Assembly (NCBI GenBank): GCA_033283165.1
Contig: JAWMQL010000003.1
Span: forward strand, 372,001 to 436,000
DNA length: 64,000 nucleotides
DNA from: JAWMQL01 sp033283165
Lineage (GTDB): Bacteria > Pseudomonadota > Gammaproteobacteria > Pseudomonadales > Halieaceae
Direction: 5' to 3'
Position numbers and translations under genes: made by a program. The notes beneath the pieces were generated by a model. It was not told the DNA's origin. It ran no database searches and worked only from the letters and a program-made list of their open reading frames with translations. Below, piece by piece: positions 45,778-55,404 of this stretch (its first letter is position 1; each line of letters starts with the position of its first letter).

Positions 45778-46779
45778 ATGACAATGAACTACCAAAGTTC
45801 CTGGGCGCGGCGAAAACCGTCCCTGCACACTGTGTCACTGGGGACCCTGCTTTCCCTGGCGTGCTGCTACGGCGCACCTGCACTGGCAGCCAGCACTGGC
45901 ACCCCAACGCCCGGGGGGATGCTGCCCCACTTCGAAAGCTTGATCACACTTGCCGTTGTTCTCATAGCGGTAGGCATATCCTGGCTCATCAATCACCGCG
46001 AACCGAGAATGCGATCCTCGGCTACGCTGCTGGCGGCATTGAGTTGCTTTGCCATCGTCCTCTGGTTCGCTCTCGTGCTCCAGACGGGCGTGCTTGCAAA
46101 CCCCAAGCCCCACCAGGCGCCAATGGATGCAGCCAAGCCGCTTTTACTCTGGGCACAGATGGCCATAGCCCTGCTGGTTGGTCTATGGCTATTGCCCGTC
46201 GCGTTCGCTCAATGGAAGAGCGACGAAGTACTGACCCTTGGCACAGAGAACGAAAGCGACAGATTCGGCCGGGTTTCACGCATCCTGCACTGGACCACGG
46301 CCATCCTGTTCATCTTCATGATTCCAACGGGCATCTTTTCTTCCATGATTCCGGAAGGCGCCTGGTACCGGACCGAGTACAACGTTGTACACAAAACCAT
46401 AGGCATCATCATCTTTATGTTGTTAATTGTCAGGCTACTGTGGAATCGCAAGTCGGCACGACCTGCACTGGATTCTTCGCTCAAACCGATGGAGCGCAAG
46501 ATGGCCCATGGCGCACACCTTGCCCTCTACGCTCTGCTGTTTGCCATTCCGGTCACTGGCTATGTAATGACCAGCCTACACGGTTACCCATCTTTCTTCT
46601 TTGTACTGGAACTGCCACCACTTCTGGCTGAGAGCGACGCCTACATAGTGTGGGGACTGTTCCACAAGTACATCCTGCAATACCTCGTTTACGTCATTCT
46701 GGGCGCGCATATTCTGGGTGCCTTGAAGCACCACTATGTCGACAAGGAGAAACACGCATTCAAGCGGATGGTGGGCTAA
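45778..46779 (+). CDS. Cytochrome b561 domain membrane protein
   Basis: A 333-residue protein. An N-terminal signal or anchor and two transmembrane helices (LITLAVVLIAVGISWLI, LLAALSCFAIVLWFALV, then MAIALLVGLWLLPVAF) precede a four-helix cytochrome b561 domain. Likely haem-b ligand His residues lie in RILHWTTAILFIFMIP, VVHKTIGIIIFMLL, GAHLALYALLFAIP and GAHILGALKHH. It should carry electrons between quinol and an acceptor in the membrane. AGGGAG precedes the start. The 3' end (46615-46816) is duplicated at 57025-57226. The N-terminal two-helix extension is not part of minimal b561 proteins. Confidence 0.85.
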   Translation: MTMNYQSSWARRKPSLHTVSLGTLLSLACCYGAPALAASTGTPTPGGMLPHFESLITLAVVLIAVGISWLINHREPRMRSSATLLAALSCFAIVLWFALVLQTGVLANPKPHQAPMDAAKPLLLWAQMAIALLVGLWLLPVAFAQWKSDEVLTLGTENESDRFGRVSRILHWTTAILFIFMIPTGIFSSMIPEGAWYRTEYNVVHKTIGIIIFMLLIVRLLWNRKSARPALDSSLKPMERKMAHGAHLALYALLFAIPVTGYVMTSLHGYPSFFFVLELPPLLAESDAYIVWGLFHKYILQYLVYVILGAHILGALKHHYVDKEKHAFKRMVG

Positions 46780-46816
46780 TAGCGAAATATTGACGGCAAA
46801 TGCAAAAGCCCGCTGA
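46615..46816 (+). repeat. 202-bp direct repeat, copy A (b561 3' end)
   Basis: Matches 57025-57226 with six differences counted by eye. It includes the last 55 codons of the b561 gene and the left arm of a terminator whose right arm is lost in this copy. The rest of 46817-46978 shows no gene. Confidence 0.9.
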
Positions 46817-46978
46817 ATTGAACTGATCCCCAATAGTTGTACAGTTTAGCCAGGCGGCACCAAGGGCCTGAACTCTGTAATCTACAGGGAATATGCCTAA
46901 ACGCTGCTCTGGCAAACACCCTGGCGTCGCGCTGAACCATAACTATCCCCAGATTACGAATCCGTGGTGGGCAGTTCT

Positions 46979-47335
46979 CTAGGTCGTCGCTGTCTTGGCC
47001 GCAGCCTTGTGCTTGGCTTTCGACTTGCCACCTTTCACGGCAACAAAGCCTTCAGCAGTCACCTGCCAGGACGGTGTCCAATGCTCCATCTCGGCCTGGT
47101 ATCTTGCCAGTGTGTGACTGGCTTGCATCGCCATCCAACTCTCGGCCGAGCGCCCCAACACCTTGCTGACTTTCACCGCCAGGGCCGGAGACAAGTCGAT
47201 CTTTTCATGAACCAGACGGCTCAAGGTGGACTCTGACACTTCCAGCGCATCCGCCAATTCGGTGGCCGTGAGGCCCAACTCATCTATATAGTTGCGCTTG
47301 ATGAACCCGCCCGGGTGTACAGTAATTTTAGCCAT
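46979..47335 (-). CDS. higA: HigA-family antitoxin
   Basis: A 118-residue XRE-type antitoxin. HPGGFIKRNYIDELGLTATE and LADALEVSESTLSRLVHEK are the HigA HTH. The C-terminal part is unusually Lys/Ala-rich (GGKSKAKHKAAAKTATT), an extension beyond the typical HigA. It overlaps the upstream toxin by one base, giving the toxin-first order characteristic of higBA. It neutralises HigB and represses the operon, by family knowledge. Confidence 0.9.
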   Translation of the reverse strand: MAKITVHPGGFIKRNYIDELGLTATELADALEVSESTLSRLVHEKIDLSPALAVKVSKVLGRSAESWMAMQASHTLARYQAEMEHWTPSWQVTAEGFVAVKGGKSKAKHKAAAKTATT

Positions 47336-47619
47336 CAGTGATAATCCTCATAGTCGACGACATACGCATCGCCGTTCTCAAACTCGAAGGTCATTCGCCA
47401 GTTGCCGCTGACCCAGATAGCGTGCCGCCCTTTATCCTTTCCCTTCAAGGGGTGCAGGCGCCACCCCGGCAAATCCATATCCGCAATCTCCTTGGCGGAG
47501 TCCAAGGCGGCCAACTGGTCGCGCAACTTGTCCTCATGGTCGGAATTGATGCCCCGGGTATCGTTGCCACCACTGTTGAAGAATTTCTTCAGCCCTTTGT
47601 GCCTGATGCTCTTGATCAA
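47335..47619 (-). CDS. higB: HigB/RelE-family ribosome-dependent mRNA endonuclease toxin
   Basis: A 94-residue toxin matching HigB: IKSIRHKGLKKFFNSG at the N-terminus, ADMDLPGWRLHPLKG and the C-terminal WRMTFEFENGDAYVVDYEDYH. It is full length, with the Lys/Arg/Tyr-type catalytic surface of RelE-fold toxins. Toxin precedes antitoxin and the genes overlap by one base. A decayed IS91-type transposase lies immediately upstream, so the module may have been carried or trapped by mobile DNA. Confidence 0.9.
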   Translation of the reverse strand: MIKSIRHKGLKKFFNSGGNDTRGINSDHEDKLRDQLAALDSAKEIADMDLPGWRLHPLKGKDKGRHAIWVSGNWRMTFEFENGDAYVVDYEDYH

Positions 47620-48595
47620 TTCCCAGTTTTCCTGCTGAGTACGCGAGTAGTGTATAGGGATATTGCATATTGCGCAAGATGCAAGAAACTGCCCGATCGC
47701 TCAGATTAGATGTTCCCGGCCAGCACTGATTGCTTCATGGTACCTGACTTCGGTACCACGGATGTTGGAGTCAAGCCAGTATGCGGTCGCCAGGCAAGGA
47801 GAGCCTGCCCCTGTTTATGGGCATGCATTTGGCCACACAACCCACGAGCGCCATCAACCCGAGCAGACACTACTCTACCGGCTCGTCGGAGCACACTACC
47901 CTACCCTGGTTGACCAACTGGCCCAGCAGGACAAATCCCTGCCAGACCATGTTCACCGGGAATTCGAGGCCTACCTGAAGTGCGGCCGACTCGAGCACGG
48001 CTTTCTCCGGGTGCGCTGCGACAAGTGCCACTTCGAGCGGCTGGTGGCGTTCTCCTGCAAGAAGCGAGGATTCTGCCCTAGCTGTATCATGTACCGGGCG
48101 ATCTCCACCCACCTGATCCACAAGGCCGGATTCTTGCTCAAGGATGGCGCTACAGGGGCAGTAAGCCTGCGCGGCCCGCTCAATCCAGCGCTTCGGATCC
48201 GCTCTCAACTTGAATATTCACTTTCACATCCTGTTCCTGGATGGCGTCTATGTGTATCGCGACAATAGGCCACCCCCATAAAGAGGGGTGGGCCCTGCCA
48301 CAGATCCTGGGCAGTTCCATCACTTCCCGCATAGCCGTCGGCCCACAACAGGGACGCAAAGCGTTCATGATTCGCACCATCCGTCCACTGGAGCGACCTG
48401 ATCCTGGTTTGGAGCGAGTCGCCAAGGCCAACGGCTTTTCACTGCATGCGGGTGTGAGCGGCGAGGGTCATCAAAAGGAGAAGCGCGAGAGATTATGCAG
48501 GTACATCGCTCGCCCCGCCGTAGCAGCCCCCCGCCTCTCACTCAGTTCCACGGGCAAGGTGGTCTACACCCTGAAGACACCGTACCGGAATGGAA

Positions 48596-48626
48596 CGAGG
48601 GCCTGCCCCGCTTTATCGGGCATGAC
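48596..48626 (+). repeat. Short palindromic element inside IS91 relic, copy A
   Basis: A 31-base unit with core CCCCGCTTTATCGGG sits exactly where the transposase reading frame loses about 90 codons. It matches the reverse complement of 48727-48757 with one difference. It could be a REP/MITE-like insertion. Confidence 0.7.
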
Positions 48627-48726
48627 CTGGGCACAACGGCTCAAGCGCGTCTTCAACATCGACATCGAAGTCTGTGGCCGTTGCGGAGGATCTGTCAGGG
48701 TCATCGCTTGCATCGAGGACCAGGAT

Positions 48727-48757
48727 GTCATACCCGATAAAGCGGGGCAGGCCCTCG
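48727..48757 (-). repeat. Short palindromic element inside IS91 relic, copy B (inverted)
   Basis: Inverted copy of the 48596-48626 unit, 100 bases downstream. It separates the conserved IEDQDVI and ILAHLES segments of the transposase, so it looks like an insertion into the gene. Confidence 0.7.
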
Positions 48758-48909
48758 ATAGAATTCTGGCTCATCTAGAGAGTAAGGAACAGAAGACCCC
48801 AGCCCTGCCACACCTGGCACCACCGACCAGAGCACCACCTGGGACCTTGTCGCTTTTCGCTGGGAAGGATTCCAGCACAACAGCACTACACCAGCGAGGA
48901 AGCCAGTGA

Positions 48910-49217
48910 ACACCGCATGGCATGAGCTGTCGCGTGCACCCGTTCAGGAATGAACGGATTTGAATGGCATGCTCAACGCCGCGAACAGGATTTTCGGGTC
49001 AATAGACGGGAATTTCGACAGGTCAGCAGGTCCAGTCGACACAATCAGCGAGGATGTCTACTCTCAACAGGCCGTTAATATTTCCTATCCTTCCTTGAAC
49101 TTGCAGAAAACGGCATCTGGTCTATGCTTGGCCAATCAAGATTAGTTAGTTTCAAGTATCACTTGCCTTCAGGCCAGAACGTATTGGCCTGGATCACACC
49201 GTTACCGGAGGTGAAAG
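48910..49217. other. Intergenic region without a recognised gene
   Basis: About 300 bases with no recognised gene or hairpin, apart from the strong ribosome-binding site GGAGGTG (about 49207-49213) of the downstream gene. Confidence 0.4.
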
Positions 49218-49709
49218 ATGCAAAAGAATCTAACCGCCCTGATAGTCAGTTCCTTATTAGCATCCTCAATTCCCGGCACTGCCTCGGCCTGTGGTGAAAG
49301 TCTATACCGCGTCGGCAAGGGGGTTGCGTTCAGGGGTTACAGTGCACCCCTGCCTGGCAGAATCCTGGCCTTGGTAAAAAGCGAAAGTGGCCAGTTGTTG
49401 GTGTCAATTCTCCAGGATGCGGGCCACGATGTGCATATGGTGGATTCGGTCGACCAGATCGGTACTGAAATAGCCGGCGCAGATCATGATTTCGACGTCA
49501 TCATTACCATGTACGAAGACCATGCCGCGGTGCAGAAGGAACTCTCACGGTCAAAATCGACTGCTACCTATTTGCCAGTTGCCGAGGCGGATACAGACCA
49601 GCTGGACCAGGCGCGGGTAATCAATCGCGAGGCTCCCTCTTCTGATGATCGGGTCAAAACCTTTCTGCGTGCGATCCACTACACCCTGGTAAGCAGGGCG
49701 CCTGTCTAA
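49218..49709 (+). CDS. Secreted protein with response-regulator-receiver-like fold
   Basis: A 163-residue exported protein of unknown function. Signal: LTALIVSSLLASSIPGTASA, then CGESLYRVG. GGAGGTG lies six bases before ATG 49218. The mature part resembles a CheY-like receiver: GRILALV strand, LLVSILQDAGHDVHMVDS, then DHDFDVIITMYEDHAAV with Asp near the expected phosphorylation position, though the classic acidic triad is not intact. A periplasmic receiver-like domain has no phosphate donor there, so sensing or scaffolding is more likely. It ends 11 bases before an outer-membrane barrel gene in the same direction. Confidence 0.55.
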   Translation: MQKNLTALIVSSLLASSIPGTASACGESLYRVGKGVAFRGYSAPLPGRILALVKSESGQLLVSILQDAGHDVHMVDSVDQIGTEIAGADHDFDVIITMYEDHAAVQKELSRSKSTATYLPVAEADTDQLDQARVINREAPSSDDRVKTFLRAIHYTLVSRAPV

Positions 49710-49720
49710 GGCGACACCTG

Positions 49721-50653
49721 ATGAAATCTGCACCAGGGAGAAGGTGCTGTTCCAGGGGGCCGACATGCTGGCTGGTGACCAGCGGTGTGTGCCTGTTCTG
49801 GGCGACACTTTGTACCGCCGAGACGACCCTGTCGGAGCATCGCGGCGAGATTTCCATTGGCTACCAGTACATTCATGTTGACGGCTATGAAGCATCGTTT
49901 GGCAAAATGGATATCGGCACTACCGATACCCACATCCTGAATTTTGAGACGACGTTTGCATTAACGGACAGGTGGTCAGTCTCATTGGGCATTCCCCTGA
50001 TTAGAAAACGTTACAATGGCCCCCTACCACATGATCCGGACAGTATCGTGCCGCCGGCCGACCAGGAAAATATTGACGACGGAAAGTATCGAACCGGCTT
50101 CCAGGACTTCCACCTGGGTGTTCAATATCTAGCCTGGCAGACTTCCAATCTTACCGTGTCACCATTCCTTTCCTACGGCACGCCCAGCCATGATTATGCA
50201 TTCTTTGGCAATGCCGCGATTGGCCAGAATGTCTGGAAGTTGAACGTAGGGATTGATCTGGTTTATGTCCCTACATTGTCCTACTGGTATTTCCGATTTG
50301 CCCCCAGCTATGAATTTGTCGAGGAAACTCTGGGTGTCAATGTAAACAACTGGCGGCTCAACGCTTCGGCAGGGTACTTCATAACTGACCAGATCGCCCT
50401 GAACGCATTTGTACTGGCCAAAGAGGGTAGAGGGCTCGATTTTCCGGAAGATTTTCCGCCGCCGCGCAATGACGAATTCTGGTTCAACCACGACCGAATG
50501 GGGCGTCATAATTACGTTAATTTTGGCCTTGGAGTGGAGTGGCAGCTGGACCCGGTCCACCATTTGAGCTTATCGTGGATGACAATGGTGCATGCGGAAC
50601 AGACGCATATCATGCAAGATACCATTACGATGGGCTGGTCAAAATTGTTCTAG
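49721..50653 (+). CDS. Predicted outer-membrane beta-barrel protein
   Basis: A 310-residue protein with a signal (LVTSGVCLFWATLCTAE) and alternating amphipathic strands, ending in WSKLF, a typical barrel C-terminus. ISIGYQYIHVDGYEASFGKM and WSVSLGIPLIRKRYNGP resemble the transporter-like barrels sometimes linked to phenol-pathway MetA-type proteins, but I do not recognise a specific family. It is tightly linked to the preceding secreted receiver-like gene, suggesting a two-gene envelope unit. The convergent kinase gene ends four bases downstream. Confidence 0.65.
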   Translation: MKSAPGRRCCSRGPTCWLVTSGVCLFWATLCTAETTLSEHRGEISIGYQYIHVDGYEASFGKMDIGTTDTHILNFETTFALTDRWSVSLGIPLIRKRYNGPLPHDPDSIVPPADQENIDDGKYRTGFQDFHLGVQYLAWQTSNLTVSPFLSYGTPSHDYAFFGNAAIGQNVWKLNVGIDLVYVPTLSYWYFRFAPSYEFVEETLGVNVNNWRLNASAGYFITDQIALNAFVLAKEGRGLDFPEDFPPPRNDEFWFNHDRMGRHNYVNFGLGVEWQLDPVHHLSLSWMTMVHAEQTHIMQDTITMGWSKLF

Positions 50654-50657
50654 TGTT

Positions 50658-53549
50658 TCACTTGATGCCTGTCAGCTGTTGCGATATGCCCGCCTGCTGC
50701 AAGGTCGAAGGGAGCACTTCGCGTAACTTCCGCTTGCGCTCCACTACACTCTCCAGAATTGCTTCGTAGCGGGGGTTGCCCGCAAGTCGCTTGCGGAAGC
50801 AGGGCTGATCGCTCAGGACCGGGTACCAGGGCAGCCCGACTTTTCCAGGAATCTTTTCCAACTCCGCGAGCGCCAGTTCCTGCTCCCCGGAGATCGACAA
50901 AAGACAGGCAAGGTTTACATGGGCCTGCCAGGAATTCGCCGCTGCCGCCCAACGACGAAACATGCCTGTCAAATAGGTTACCAGGTTCTGGGCCTCTCCC
51001 TGGTTCCCTGCGTCCATCAGGGCGTCTGCCAGCATCACACCCGCTTCGATATCGACTACGGTGGCGCTGTCACGATACAAGCGATCCGGCAGATCCTGGG
51101 TACCCATCAACCGGATAGCAATATCGGAACGGTCGGTGGCAGCGTAAGCTCGTGCGAGCGTAAACAGGGCTGCCGATGACCTGTCCTCCAGTACGAGATT
51201 GAAAGCCATTTCTATCAAGGCATCGTATTGTCGTGAGAAGTACAGCATGGCGACGGACTGCTCCGGGTCGAACTTCAGCGCTGTGTCATAGTCGCCTACC
51301 CGTGTATACAGCTCTGCAATTCGCCATCTGGAAGCGCTATCTGGTGTAGCGTGTTCGCTCGCGAGAATTGACCACGCGATGGCCTTGTCCAGATCTCCCA
51401 TCACTTCATAGATGCGTGAAATAACAAGTCTCGAAGCAGCAGTATCGAATCTGTCGGCGATCTTTTGTACAAGTTGCTGCGCTTCTTCATAGAAGCCGTT
51501 GGTGCCATAGAAGTTGCCAAGTGCTTCGTAGCGGCGAATAGACATTGGGTCGAGCATATGTGCCCGCTCCAAATAGGTCCTTGCAGCCGCGACCCGGGCC
51601 TGTGCATAGAGGTACAGGCCGTAATCCTCAAGCGCTTCAGCATCACTGGGGTTGAGTTCTACCGCGCGCTTCAAGTGGTCACCCACACCATCAGCGTGTC
51701 GCGCATAAAGGTACAGGCCGACCGTGTGTTCAACCTGCGACAGGTTTTCTCCCGAGGCCTGGGCATGCTCTATATAGAACTGCGCCTCACTCACACTGCC
51801 CTTGTATAACAGTGCGGCTGCAAGACGGGTATTCAGCAGGGCCGAATCGGGGTCCAGTTCAAGCGCCTGCCGGTAGAGACTGATGGAGCGGTCCAGCTGT
51901 TGCCCGTCGATGATGTCCTGGTCCAGCGCGTTATTAAAATAGTTATTCGCTTCAAGCATTAAAGAGAACGCGGCCTCGTTGTTGACCGCAATATCGGAGC
52001 CGGCCGTTGATTCTCGTCCCACGCCAAGCAGTTGCCTGACGGCGTCGTCGATCAGCCGATTCTGCACGCTGAGCAGCCCATCAGTAGTCTGGTCGTAATC
52101 CCTGGACCACACCTGCCGGCCCGACTCCCCATCCAGGATATGGAGACGCAGCCGGAGACCTTCTTCCTGCCGCGACACCTCCCCCGTTATCAACCACCTT
52201 GCCTCTAAAGCGGCAGCGACTGCTGCTGGATCCATCTTCTGAAAACGGGAATTCAGTGACGAGTCCCTCCCCACCACACTCAGGCCTTCGACACCGCCAA
52301 GCTGGTCACGGAGCTGGCCGGAGATGCCCTCGCCGAGATATCCATTGTCGGCGCCGCTGTTGCTTGTCACGAAGGGCATCACGGCGACCTGCTGCGTCCT
52401 CGACGGACCCTCGGTAACGAGCAGGTAAGCCCCGACGATTATTGCAAGAATGGCTGCGACGGAGCCCGCAATCGCCAGCCATCCGGGCCTCGGCAACCGG
52501 GATGGTTGGAACTGGCGCAGATTGACCCCGGTGTCGAGTGATGATCGACTTTGGATGATCGCGTCGCGAAAAGCCGCCATCGACTCAAATCGCTCCGCGG
52601 GATCTTTCGCGAGCGCGCGATCCAGGACATTTCGCAATGGATGTGGCAACGAAGGGAGGTCGGGTGCCTTATCATGCCTGATCTGATGGATGACGGCTTC
52701 CACCCGGTCCCCACTGAAGGGCTTTCTGCCGCTGAGCATCTCGTACAGTAGAACGCCGAGAGACCATACGTCGGTACGCTCATCTACGCCACTTCCTCGG
52801 GTCTGCTCCGGGCTCATGTACGCCACAGTCCCGACGATCACATTCTGCTCGGTTCTTTCCGACTCGGTCAACTTGGCTATGCCGAAGTCAAGCAACCGGA
52901 CGGAATCGCTGGACTCGAAGATCACATTGGCCGCTTTCACGTCTCTATGCACTATTCCCGCCTCATGGGCAGAGCAGAGTGCGTGCGCAAGCTGCTCTGC
53001 AATATCCAGGGCCTTTGTGGTGGGAAGGCAACCGTCTTTGAGCTCAGCGGCGAGTGTCGGGCCGCTGTAAAACGGCATGACGAGGTAACGATCACCGCCC
53101 TGTGATTCGCCTATCTCGTAAACGAGCCCGATGTGAGGATGACTGAGAGACGAGATCGCCCGGGCTTCGATCATGAACCGCTCATCCGAAAGACCGGATG
53201 ATGTTGATAACACCTTGATTGCGACCTCGCGCTGCAGGGCCGGGTCAAAGGCGAGATACACGCGTGTGCTGCCGCCATCGCCCAGAATGGAGCGGACTTC
53301 AAAGCGGCCGATTGTCCGACCAATTCGAGGGTCTTCGAATGTATCCAGCAGCGCGCCCACGGCACTGTTGACCGCATTCTCCAGTTCCGTGGTTAAGGTT
53401 TCGCCCGCGTCGCTGTGCCCGAGTAAATCCTCTACCTCTACCCGCAGCTCTAACGGCTCTATCGAGGAGAGAAATTGCTTACGGGCCACACCTCTCATTG
53501 ATGACGCCTGCTTGAACAGCAACTCGATGTCGGCTAGGGACCTTGCCAT
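50658..53549 (-). CDS. Transmembrane serine/threonine protein kinase with C-terminal TPR domain
   Basis: A 963-residue Hanks-type kinase. The N-terminal kinase domain (about 80-345) has glycine loop LGDGGSTRVY with the third Gly replaced by Thr, catalytic Lys in VAIKVL (K112), HRDVKAANV (D203), DFG at 221-223 and GTVAYMSPEQ. A transmembrane helix lies near 357-378 (WLAIAGSVAAILAIIVGAY). Beyond it is a TolB/FlgO-like domain (VAVMPFVTSNSG) and then TPR repeats to the end. Such kinases in Proteobacteria pair with TIGR02999-type sigma factors, and one lies at 56.1 kb. Divergent from the di-haem oxidoreductase gene; the target is unknown. Confidence 0.9.
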   Translation of the reverse strand: MARSLADIELLFKQASSMRGVARKQFLSSIEPLELRVEVEDLLGHSDAGETLTTELENAVNSAVGALLDTFEDPRIGRTIGRFEVRSILGDGGSTRVYLAFDPALQREVAIKVLSTSSGLSDERFMIEARAISSLSHPHIGLVYEIGESQGGDRYLVMPFYSGPTLAAELKDGCLPTTKALDIAEQLAHALCSAHEAGIVHRDVKAANVIFESSDSVRLLDFGIAKLTESERTEQNVIVGTVAYMSPEQTRGSGVDERTDVWSLGVLLYEMLSGRKPFSGDRVEAVIHQIRHDKAPDLPSLPHPLRNVLDRALAKDPAERFESMAAFRDAIIQSRSSLDTGVNLRQFQPSRLPRPGWLAIAGSVAAILAIIVGAYLLVTEGPSRTQQVAVMPFVTSNSGADNGYLGEGISGQLRDQLGGVEGLSVVGRDSSLNSRFQKMDPAAVAAALEARWLITGEVSRQEEGLRLRLHILDGESGRQVWSRDYDQTTDGLLSVQNRLIDDAVRQLLGVGRESTAGSDIAVNNEAAFSLMLEANNYFNNALDQDIIDGQQLDRSISLYRQALELDPDSALLNTRLAAALLYKGSVSEAQFYIEHAQASGENLSQVEHTVGLYLYARHADGVGDHLKRAVELNPSDAEALEDYGLYLYAQARVAAARTYLERAHMLDPMSIRRYEALGNFYGTNGFYEEAQQLVQKIADRFDTAASRLVISRIYEVMGDLDKAIAWSILASEHATPDSASRWRIAELYTRVGDYDTALKFDPEQSVAMLYFSRQYDALIEMAFNLVLEDRSSAALFTLARAYAATDRSDIAIRLMGTQDLPDRLYRDSATVVDIEAGVMLADALMDAGNQGEAQNLVTYLTGMFRRWAAAANSWQAHVNLACLLSISGEQELALAELEKIPGKVGLPWYPVLSDQPCFRKRLAGNPRYEAILESVVERKRKLREVLPSTLQQAGISQQLTGIK

Positions 53550-53780
53550 GGATTTTCAACCTCCAGGTACCCACCTGGCGTTTACGCACGCAAAAACGTG
53601 CCTGAGATACCCCCCGGGTGTGAATTTTCTGCTCTGGGCCATCCCTGAATATACACAGTATGGGCCACATTCCGGTCAATCGCCTCACCCGGATATAAAA
53701 CCGGCCGACTGCGATCGTGACACAAACAGAGGATGAGCGGTGTAAATGTAGATAAAGCTTACTAGAATCGGGTGAACCTC

Positions 53781-55292
53781 ATGCAAATCTCGACCTGGGA
53801 GCGCAGCGCCTGCGTTCCGTCCACCTCACCGATAGAGCAATCAGCAGAGATATGGGGCGGTTCCACCGGGACACTTGCTGCGCTTGTTATGGCATTCAGC
53901 GCTTGCTTTTCGGGTGCCGCATATTCCCACGACCCCCACTTGTGTACGGATGACTTCCCGGATTTTCCGGCGGTTTCCCGGCATCTGGAACAGGCCGATA
54001 TCGACAGTCACGTTTATGGCTTTGACGAGCTGGTTCGCCACGGAATCGAGTTCTTTACTGCCAACTGGAATCATTGCGACGGCCAGGGCAGGCCCGCCGC
54101 AACCGGAACCGGCGATTCGAGAGTGCCGGACGAGCCGGCCTTTATCCGAACCTCCGGCCCCGATGCCAATTCCTGTGCGGGCTGTCACAACACCCCGCGG
54201 GTGGGTGGTGCGGGGGACATCGTTGCCAACGTCTTTGTGCTCGCGCAGGCGCGTGATCCGGTGCTCTTCACCCTCGACTCTGAATTCAGTAATGAACGGA
54301 ATACCCTGGGTATGTTCGGCGCCGGCGCAATCGAGACGCTGGCGCGGGAAATGTCGACAGAGCTGCAGGAGGCTGCTGCCAGCTTGCCGGATGGGGAACA
54401 AACCCTCACCTCCAAAGGAGTCTCCTTCGATGTAACTATCTCCGGCGGCGAAGTGATTGCGAGTCGTGGAATCGATACCGACCTGGTGGTGAAGCCCTTT
54501 CACCAGTCCGGGGTGGTCGTATCCCTACGTGAATTTACCGTGAATGCCTACAACCACCACCACGGCATGCAAGCCGAGGAGCGCTTTGACCTGAATCCCG
54601 CACAGGGATTCATCGCGGACCATGACGGGGACGGTGTCAGCCGTGAGCTGACTATCGGCGACATCACAGCGGTTACTGTCTACCAGGCAGCGCTGGCTGT
54701 GCCGGGGCGTGTGCTGCCTGCCGACCCACACCGCCGGCGCCAGGTAGAGCGGGGCGAAATGCTCTTCAATCACTTGGGCTGTACCGACTGCCACATCCCG
54801 GCGCTGTACCTTAACAACCGGTATTTTGTGGAACCTAACCCGTTCAACCCCGCGGGGACCCTGAACAGCGGACCTTCCTTCCGCATTGACCTGACGCGAG
54901 AGGGGGAAAAGCCACGGCTCGAACGCTCCGGTAATCAGGGTGCGGTTGTTCGTGCTTACACCGATTTAAAGCGTCACAACCTGTGCGACGACGAGATTCG
55001 CGTGCTTTGCAACGAGCATCTCGCTCAGGGACGTCAGGACCAGGACGGCCGACCGGGTGCCGAGTTCTTTATTACGCGCAAGTTATGGGACGCAGGCAGT
55101 TCTGCTCCCTACGGGCACCGGGGAAACTTCACTACCCTCACAGAAGCTATACTCGCCCACGGCGGGGAAGCCCGTGACTCACGGGAGGATTTCGTACGTC
55201 TCCCGGCCATGGACAAGCAGTCGGTGATCCGCTTCCTGCGTTCGCTGCAAGTATTGCCGCCGGGCGCGCCACGCAATCTGATAACACCCTGA
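53781..55292 (+). CDS. Di-haem (DHOR-type) cytochrome c oxidoreductase
   Basis: A 503-residue periplasmic c-type cytochrome with two CxxCH haem sites: CAGCH about residue 130 and CTDCH about 335. FIRTSGPDANSCAGCHNTPR and GAGAIETLAREM fit the di-haem oxidoreductase/putative peroxidase family (DUF1111). An internal hydrophobic run (GTLAALVMAFSACFSGAAYS) gives a signal starting about residue 33, so the long N-terminus is unusual. ATG 53781 (or GTG 53772) is used. Ligands and TAPYGHRG-like text (APYGHRGNFTTL) agree with the family. It may reduce peroxide or oxidise a substrate; an exported protein gene follows. Confidence 0.8.
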   Translation: MQISTWERSACVPSTSPIEQSAEIWGGSTGTLAALVMAFSACFSGAAYSHDPHLCTDDFPDFPAVSRHLEQADIDSHVYGFDELVRHGIEFFTANWNHCDGQGRPAATGTGDSRVPDEPAFIRTSGPDANSCAGCHNTPRVGGAGDIVANVFVLAQARDPVLFTLDSEFSNERNTLGMFGAGAIETLAREMSTELQEAAASLPDGEQTLTSKGVSFDVTISGGEVIASRGIDTDLVVKPFHQSGVVVSLREFTVNAYNHHHGMQAEERFDLNPAQGFIADHDGDGVSRELTIGDITAVTVYQAALAVPGRVLPADPHRRRQVERGEMLFNHLGCTDCHIPALYLNNRYFVEPNPFNPAGTLNSGPSFRIDLTREGEKPRLERSGNQGAVVRAYTDLKRHNLCDDEIRVLCNEHLAQGRQDQDGRPGAEFFITRKLWDAGSSAPYGHRGNFTTLTEAILAHGGEARDSREDFVRLPAMDKQSVIRFLRSLQVLPPGAPRNLITP

Positions 55293-55404
55293 CGTTCCCC
55301 ATGACAGAAAACGGTCCGTCATCGTGTTTATACAGGTAGCTGGCCAAAGAAAATCACTTCCAGGCCGGCAAGGTATCAAGCCGATATTATTTCAGGAGGT
55401 TGTT

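Larger units (their letters stand above)
47850..48909 (+). pseudogene. Decayed IS91-family transposase
   Basis: Pieces of an IS91-type transposase lie in three frames. The N-terminal zinc finger region (FLRVRCDKCHFERLVAFSCK, RGFCPSC) is followed by a deletion. A YRAISTHLIHKAGF segment follows, then a frameshift (near 48178-48185) into IQRFGSALNLNIHFHILFLD with the HFH metal motif. After another gap come LGSSITSRIAVGPQQGRKAF, GFSLHAGVSGEGHQK, CRYIARPAV and MTWAQRLKRVFNIDIEVCGR. About 90 codons before MTWAQ are missing and replaced by a short palindromic element; a second inverted copy interrupts the 3' end. The element is inactive. No IS91 ends were defined. Confidence 0.85.

Noticed and set aside
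48960..49145. 61-codon frame before the receiver-like gene
   Set aside because: No ribosome site or recognisable content.
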